A DNA stretch of 64,000 nt, from positions 62,001 to 126,000 of the forward strand of contig SJRY01000068.1 of NCBI GenBank assembly GCA_011319805.1. The letters are read 5' to 3'. Shown in pieces: positions 56,881 to 64,000 of the stretch. The notes under the pieces are model-generated. The model did no database searches and had not been told where the DNA came from. It was given only the letters and a program-made list of their open reading frames with translations. Position 1 is the stretch's first letter, and each line of letters starts with the position of its first letter. The stretch is from Macrocybe gigantea. Taxonomy: Eukaryota > Basidiomycota > Agaricomycetes > Agaricales > Callistosporiaceae. A program made the translations under genes and the position numbers.

Positions 56881-57544
56881 ATCATGAGATGGGAATTGGG
56901 CGGAGAGCGACGAGGCCGGCGGCCAGAATTGACAGATGCACGAGAGCGCGGATCAGCGAGGCTTGCTACAGCCACAAACTCATTTTTGTAAAAAAATAAA
57001 ATAACATGATGCTGGATGTCGAAACGTCCGTTTCAACGATCCAGGAACGTCGGACGGTGAGCATGGCGTACGAATCCACAGCTATCAATTTTCGTATCTA
57101 TGTAAATACACGGCTGGCTCAGCAGAGGCCACAAGGCAATTGATCTCTTCGGCATTCTGAACGAACCGATGCCAGTGAAACATCGACAGCGGTGCCACTG
57201 CCAGACAATGCTGACAGACAGTCGGCGCTGGTGTTTATCAGAGCCAAAAAAAAGGAGAAGAGGGCTTAAAGAGGAAAAGGCCGTTCATGAATGGTAAGCA
57301 TTCATCAGGAACGCGGAGAGTTAGGTCAGAAATGCCGAATAAACGTGGATAAATAAATGCAAGGACGGCGAGTCAGCGCCGGCTTGTCAAGTCAACCCTC
57401 CATCGAGACTGTTGCGAACTCTCCGCTACCTACAAAAAAAGGGTGCGTCGCCTTTTGCTGTCCCCTTCCTTTGTTCTTCATCCTCTCCTTCGTTCTCTTC
57501 TTTGCTTCCCCCCCTCTCCTCTCAGTGTCGCTTTTAAACCCGTT
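56881..57544. promoter_or_regulatory. Divergent promoter region, STE11 / AGS1
   Basis: 664 bp between divergent starts. Just before AGS1 lies a long pyrimidine-rich tract (about 57455-57530), a common core-promoter feature in fungi, preceded by a TATA-like GATAAATAAAT at 57348-57358. A TGTAAATA (57101-57108) is present but sits upstream of both genes, so Puf binding is not implied. No regulator site was identified with confidence. Confidence 0.5.
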
Positions 57545-60500
57545 ATGCGGTTTGCAACCGCTTTTGCGGTCGTCTCCCTCTTCCTCAAAAACACGCTCGC
57601 TTCTCCCTACCGAGATGACCTCGTCGACTACAATATCAACGTCAACAAGGACGCCAAATCCCCTCTAGAGTACGCCGCCTCCCGCCCCAATGCCAGCTAC
57701 ACCCCGTCGCCCGACAACTGGAGGGCCCTCCCATCTACACCATCCTCATGGACAAGTTCGCGGACGGCGACCCTTCCAACAACGACTACTTTGGTTCCAT
57801 GTTCGAGCAAGACTACCGCGAGACTCAACTCCGCTACGGTGGCGACCTTCGTGGCCTTGCCTCAAAGCTTGACTACCTTCAGGGCATGGGCGTCAAGGTC
57901 ATCTTCATCTCTGGCACGCCGTTCTTGAACATGCTTTGGCAGGCAGACAGTACGCTGTCGACTTGCTCGCTTCCTCACATGCCGCAACTAAAATTTTGAC
58001 AGGTTATTCTCCTTTGGATTTTACGGTTCTCGATCCCCATTGGGGCACCCTTGCTGACTGGCGCGACACAATCGATCAAATCCACGCTCACGGGATGTAC
58101 ATCATGGCTGATTTCACCGTCGGCACTATGTCCGACCTGATTGGCTTCGAGGGGTAACGCGCTCTCACGCATCCTTACCTGCTCTTTGCCCTGATCACCC
58201 TGTTTTCCCTTCAGCCATCTGAACACCAGTACGCCGTTCGACCTAAACGAGTATAACGCCGTATGGAAGCATCCCCGGTACATGCCATGGAACTTCACCG
58301 AATATCGCGACTTCCAGGTACGGTACAGGTGTCACCAACCCCCTTGCCTCGCACGAATTCACTCACCCTTCTGGCAGATTATAAATCAGCGCAACTCGTC
58401 ATGTAAAATGCCCATGTTTTGGCAAGATAGCGGCCAGGTGATTACCGTCGAAGCGAATGGCTGCATGCAGTCCGATTTCGACCAGTACGGCGATATGGAG
58501 GCGTTTGGTGTCCACCCTGATTGGCAACGGCAGCTCTCCAAGTTTGCTTCCGTCCAGGATCGTCTTCGTGAATGGAAACCTGACGTCATGAACAAGTTGA
58601 AACACTTTTCATGCATGGCCATCAAGGCACTCGACATCGACGCCATTCGTATCGACAAGGCCACTCAGGTGACCGTCGACGCACTTGCTATCTGGGCATC
58701 GAGCACCAGAGCTTGTGCTGCAGACTTGGGAAAGAAAAATTTCTTCATTCCCGGCGAAGTCACTGGTGGCGATACTTTTGGATCTATATACGTGTTAGTG
58801 TGCTCATTTGTGCTAAACGCAATTTTTTTTTAGGCTCGATACTGACCGTTTTGCAGTGGCCGTGGTCGAACACCGACGATGCTTCCTCCTGGATTCCTTG
58901 CAGCAGCAAACATCACACCCTCCGACAACTATTTCCTCCGCGAGCCGCCACTGAATGCATTAGACGCAGTCGCCTTCCATTATTCTGTGTATCGTGCCCT
59001 TTCTCGTTTCTTGGGAATGGACGGAAATCTTCAAGTCGCCTATGACGTCGACACCAATTTCGTGACGGCCTGGAATCAGATGTTCGTTAACAATGACTTC
59101 TTGAACCCGGCCTCCGCACACGTTGATCCCCGACATATGTATGGTACGAGCAATTTCGACGTCTTTCGCTGGCCGAGTTTGGAGAATGGAACCTCGAGGA
59201 GCGCATTGGCTACCTTCGTCACGAGTCTGGTCATGCCTGGTATCCCATTGGTAGGCTTCATGGTCATTCGAAGACTTCTTACTTACCTCACCGCTGCTTT
59301 AGCTATTTTACGGAGAGGAGCAGGATTTCTATCTCTACGATAACGGCGCATCGAACTATCTCTATGGGTAAGCAAATTTTCTCGGCACAGCCATATTAGT
59401 CGCTGACAGCGTCCCAGGCGTCAGGCGATGACTGCGACCCAAGCTTGGAAACGCCATGGTTGCTACGTGCTTGGTTCCGAACAATATTTCAACATGCCTC
59501 TGAAAAAGGCCCTCCTGGGGTGCCATGACGACTCGAATGCGCTTGATCACTTTGACCCTACAACTGATTCCAGGAGACTGTTTGCGCAGTTTTTCCATCT
59601 CAGAACAATTTACGGCGCTTTGCAGGATGGATTCAATCTTGTACAGCGTGGAAACTGGACATACCGCATCGACCGACCCGGTTCAAATCATACCGAGACG
59701 GAGATGGGCCTTTGGTCTGTCTCCAGAGCAGCTATACCCAATGTGCAAAAGCTTGGTGGAAAGTTCAGCGATCAGATTTGGCTACTTTACACAAACGAGA
59801 ATACCACGAAGACACATTCATACGATTGTAAAGGGAAACTCTGGATCTCATCGCCTTTCACATCCGATACTGTCGTGCGCAACCTCTTCGCTCCTTACGA
59901 GACTTACAATCTCGAACCCTCCTTGTCGTCCTATTTCAATGATAGCAAGGCCCATGGTTCGGTTGTTTGCCATCTGTCACGATGGATCCTTACGGCTTCA
60001 AGGCCCTCGTTCCTGTCGAACAGTGGACACCACCTCTTCCCGCCCTCACAAAGTTCGCGCCTGGTCATGACCATCGACTATTGGTCAACTCTGGGGACGT
60101 TAACGCGACGACCGTAGACATCTCGTTGGAGTTCAACACCGTAATGGAATGCGACGGCATCACCAAGAGCCTGTCTCTCAACATGTCCTCATCTGGCAAA
60201 GGGGGATTGCCGACCGTTGCGAATGTCAAATGCCAAAATGTCACAAATCCAGATGGAGCCAAGATTTCTGGTGTATCTACTTCCGTATGGTCGTGGTCTG
60301 CAACCTTGCAAAATATGCCAGACGGTATCCTCACTCTGACCCTCGACAAACCCCTGGACGCTACTGGAACCTCTAGTGGAGTGCGTGTCTTCTTCATTCT
60401 CATTCACCTCCTGTCTTTTGCTAACGACAATTTGAACAGGCTGTTGATCACTTGTTACTCAGAAAGGGCTCTCCTGACAACGTCATGGTTTTCCCAGAGT

Positions 60501-63500
60501 TTGATTATGACAAGAACAACTCCTTTGGGTTTTCCAATGGGCAGTATACATTTACTCATAGAGCCTACGGAGCGGACATGTTCCGCTACTCTTGGAACTT
60601 TGGGCAAAACTGGACGCAATGGAAAAATTGGGAAGACACCACTACTATCGATCCCCAGGTCTTTAGGGATTCCGCCAATTTCTGGCCCGGAGACCACATC
60701 ATGGTACAATGTGAGTATCTCCGTGTCATCCAATTTTTTTTTGCGTGCCGTCTAAGCCATTCGACAGATTGGAGTCAGGCTGCTATGTCTGTCGCGCACG
60801 TCGTTCATGCTGACTACGGCTTCTCTGGGCATCCACGGCGTTACCCGCAGTTCTTGGCTAGAGGTCCCTTCAACAATTGGGGCTTCGACAAGGGTATATC
60901 TTCGCTCATGTCGCAAAGGGAGGACGGCAAATGGGAACTCGAAATCATGGCGGCGTGGCCAACATACGTTCAGCTGAATGTGTGGGGCTTTGACGATTAC
61001 TATTATGGTGATACCGATGGCGATGGTGTCCTGGACCGTCTACCACCGAACACCGCCGCGCCCAATTACCTCAACATGTCAGCGCCGCCAAGTCCGCATC
61101 TTGCCTGGTCTCTTCTCATTGACGATGCTTCCATGACCTGGTCTCTTGAACCGCGTGGCCAGGCCTCTGTTGGGGCCATCATGTATGCGCTTTTGCTCGC
61201 CATCCCCTTATCACCGGCACTCTGGCAGTTTTGATCTTCATGTGGAGTTTCTACGGCATCAAGTACAACCGTTATGGTCTCAAGACCAAGAACAAGACGA
61301 ATTACCTGCCAATTCTTGGTGCCTTCAGCAACAAGTCTGTTTCGGACCTCAAGGACACCGGTACACAAATGTCCGAAAAGCTGTTCGGCCACAAGCACAA
61401 CGCCGAGGTTATCGGGTGGCCAGAGGACAAGAACAAGCGGCGAAAAGTTCTCATCGCCACTCTCGAGTATGAAATTATCGATTGGAAGCTGAAGGTCAAA
61501 ATCGGAGGTCTCGGTGTCATGTCCAGTCTCATGGGCAAAGCCATGACTGATGTCGACCTGGTTTGGGTTGTGCCCAAGGTCAAAGATCTCGAGTATCCTG
61601 CAGGTGATCCGGCAGAGCCGATTGAAGTCATCATTTTCGGAGAGCCGTATCTCATTGAGGTGGAGACCCACGTTTTGGACAATATCACCTATGTAATCCT
61701 CGACAGCCCCGTGTTCCGCGCCCAAACGAAGTCGGATCCCTACCCAGCACGCATGGATGATTTAAGTTCTGCTATCTTCTATTCCACCTGGAATCAAGCC
61801 GTTGCCGCTACAATCCGTCGCTTCCCTACCATTGACATTTACCATGTCAACGATTATCATGGTGCCCTTGCTCCCATCTACCTGCTCCCCAAAGTCATAC
61901 CTGTCTGTCTTTCCCTTCACAACGCCGAGTTCCAGGGTCTTTGGCCGCTGAGGACCAAAGAAGAAATGAAGGAAGTGTGCTCAGCTTTCAATATCAGCAA
62001 GGAACACTGCACCAAATACGTCCAATTTGGCAACACGTTCAACTTGCTGCACGCTGCAGCGTCGTTCATCAGTGTACATCAAAAGAGTGTTGGTGTTGCT
62101 GGTGTATCGGACAAGTACGGAAAGCGCAGCTGGGCTCGTTATCCGGCCTTGTGGACTCTCAAGCATGTCGATTCTTTGCCAAACCCCGATCCAACTGACA
62201 TTGCCGCTTTGGATGAAAAACCGGTCTCGACCCGCGATATAGAGATCGATCAAGCCGCCGAGGCCGCTCGTCCAGAACTGAAGAGACAAGCTCAGGAATG
62301 GGCAAACATCAAGCAAGATCCCAACGCAGACCTGTTCGTGTTCGTGGGACGATGGTCAAAGCAGAAGGGTGTCGATCTTATCGCGGATGTCATGCCTTCC
62401 TTGTAAGTTGCTTATGCTTTCTGGACTTCGCTTCACACTCACTTGATAAGGCTCGAGAAACGCCCTACCATTCAGTTGGTCTGTGTTGGTCCTGTCATCG
62501 ATCTTTATGGCCGGTTTGCCGCAGAGAAACTCGCCCGGCTGATGGAACTGTATCCTGATCGCGTGTACTCGAAACCCGAGTTCACGGCTTTGCCTCCGTT
62601 TTTGTTCAGTGGCGCTGACTTTGCTTTGATCCCGTCGAGAGATGAACCTTTCGGCCTGGTCGCTGTCGAATTCGGTAGGAAAGGTGCATTGGGTGTTGGT
62701 AGTCGTCTCGGTGGTCTCGGTTTGATGCCAGGCTGGGTGTGCATCCTCTTGACTGATTTTAGGCTTTTATTGACCGAGATACTTCCAGTGGTACCCGGTC
62801 GAGTCAAGTTCTACCGCACACATGTTGTCACAGTTGACCAAAACGGTCAAGATGGCCCTCAAATCGACAGAGGAGGAACGGGCGCTGCTCCGGGCCCGAT
62901 CTGCAGTGCAACGTTTCCCGGTCATTGAATGGCGTCAGCGCATGGAAGACTTCCACAAACGCAGTATTACGACGAGCCGCGGCTTGGCTGGTCCAAATGC
63001 ATGGCGGGAGTCGGATTGCGATGGTGGTGCCGCACGTCCTATTGGCGAGACTGACGATTGGAACCCCGTCCACCAAGCCTATCCTACGCAGCCTGAATGG
63101 GATAACCGCAGCATCAATGAACATAACATCCATACTCCCGGTTCTCCAGCAGCTTGGAGCCAAGAGAGTTTGACGCCGGCCGAAGTGAGCGCTCGTCTCG
63201 TCAACGATTCCAATCGTGACCCCGAGGGCGACTACTTCACCCATTCACGGAACCCGACTAGCGATTCGCCTGGCGGATATACGGATTTCCTCGAGAGGGC
63301 AAATCGTGTAATTGCGAAGGATCATCGAAATGTTCCCGATCCCTTCCTCGATCCCGGTCTCCAACCTACTCGGCCGTTTGGTGCCCATTCACGTGTCTCG
63401 TCAGTGGAATCTATTTCGACAATCGTGGACGAAAAGTCGAATTCGCCGCTAAACAAGGCCATGACCTCGGTAAGGTGGTCCCGTTCTGTATACTCTTGCG

Positions 63501-64000
63501 CCTTTTGACAGTTTTGTCTATTCCTCCAGTTTACGGACGCTGACGGCGGCGTTGCATCTGAATTCGTTCAGAAACTTCAAATGCTCAACGCGAAGAATTC
63601 GGAGCATGAGCTCTCAATCGAAAAGTTCCTGATGAAAAGCGAGGAAGCCTTTTTCGGCAAAGTTCGCAAGGACAAACTTTCGAGTGCTGCCAGCGTAAGA
63701 TCGTCTCAGCGGGATTCCATCTGGGGAACACCGTCGGCGTCAATATACTCGCGCCCTGACTGTCCGTATCAAGTATTATGTCTACTCCTCATTACTGATC
63801 GTTTTAAGCAGCTCCGAACACGCAAACACCTTCGGACTATGATGGTGCCCTCCGACATGACGCAGGACCGCCTGATGTAGTGCCAATGACGCGGCTTCAA
63901 ATTGCCATGGCTCGGGAAATCTGGGGCTGGCCTCTGTATGCCATTGTCATCGGTTTGGGACAGGTAAGCACGAATACTGCACTTGAAGGCTGCTCGTCCT
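57545..64000 (+). CDS. AGS1: Cell wall alpha-1,3-glucan synthase (5' part; runs off the window)
   Basis: Giant plasma-membrane enzyme that makes cell-wall alpha-1,3-glucan. A signal peptide ([20 protein letters not shown]) is followed by an extracellular GH13 amylase-like domain ([74 protein letters not shown]). A membrane segment (about 61.20-61.26 kb) leads to the GT5 glycogen-synthase-like domain: [50 protein letters not shown] and the E-x7-E motif in [14 protein letters not shown]. The C-terminal polytopic membrane domain begins with [14 protein letters not shown] and is cut at 64000. Three single-base deficits break the frame: at 57730-57732, 59951-59953 and 61204-61207. Each is cured by adding one C to a C-run. 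Confidence 0.95.

Noticed and set aside
57101..57108. Puf binding site TGTAAATA
   Set aside because: It lies between two divergent start codons, not in a 3' UTR, and an eight-base motif is expected by chance in 64 kb.
1..64000. tRNA genes, CRISPR arrays, prophage or secondary-metabolite cluster
   Set aside because: No tRNA A/B-box pairs, no regularly spaced repeats and no polyketide, NRPS or terpene synthase signature was found in the intergenic stretches or genes.

Overview
This is nuclear DNA of a basidiomycete fungus, most probably an Agaricomycete. The evidence is dense protein-coding genes on both strands, many short GT-AG introns (about 50-60 nt) splitting nearly every gene, intergenic gaps often under 150 bp, and a set of fungal orthologues: Pik1, Ost3, Sec16, a Puf protein, kinesin-1, kinesin-5, Elf1, Vps55, Trs120, DPM2, Taf13, Mtr3, Atx1, Trm1, Ste11 and alpha-1,3-glucan synthase. 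I saw no rRNA, tRNA, CRISPR array, transposon or long repeat.

Layout. 1-163: last exon of an unknown + strand gene. 418-4205 (-) PIK1 and 4247-5456 (+) OST3 are divergent and almost touch. 5599-10642 (-) SEC16, 11175-14237 (-) Puf protein, 15097-18830 (-) kinesin-1 and 19173-19617 (-) ELF1 form a tandem minus-strand run. 19750-23473 (+) kinesin-5 and 23605-24163 (+) VPS55 follow. 24260-28977 (-) TRS120, 29218-29556 (+) DPM2, and 29589-37505 (-) a very large UNC79-like gene. 37600-39375 (+) DUF4211 protein, 39456-40265 (+) TAF13, 40600-41275 (-) small RRM protein, 41888-43100 (+) atypical kinase-like protein, 43254-44499 (-) NSRP1-like protein, 44564-45628 (+) MTR3. After a 1-kb poorly understood gap come 46638-49070 (+) a LAT-type amino acid permease, 49485-49934 (+) ATX1, 50592-52912 (+) TRM1, 53004-56880 (-) STE11 and 57545-end (+) AGS1, cut off by the window.

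Functionally this is a housekeeping region. The first 30 kb is rich in secretory-pathway genes (Golgi PI4P synthesis, N-glycosylation, COPII assembly, TRAPPII tethering, endosomal sorting, dolichol-phosphate-mannose synthesis) mixed with two kinesins. The rest holds transcription, RNA processing and tRNA modification genes, copper trafficking, MAPK signalling and cell-wall synthesis.

Two points stand out. First, at least 12 places in ten conserved genes show the reading frame slipping by exactly one missing base, each placeable in a short mononucleotide run (almost always G/C). This looks like systematic homopolymer under-calling in the assembly, not pseudogenes, and it will break automated gene models. 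Second, the 8-kb gene at 29.6-37.5 kb resembles animal UNC79, the NALCN-channel auxiliary protein, and carries two internal Cys/His zinc-binding clusters; this is the best candidate here for unfamiliar biology. Gene coordinates below run from start codon to stop codon and include introns.
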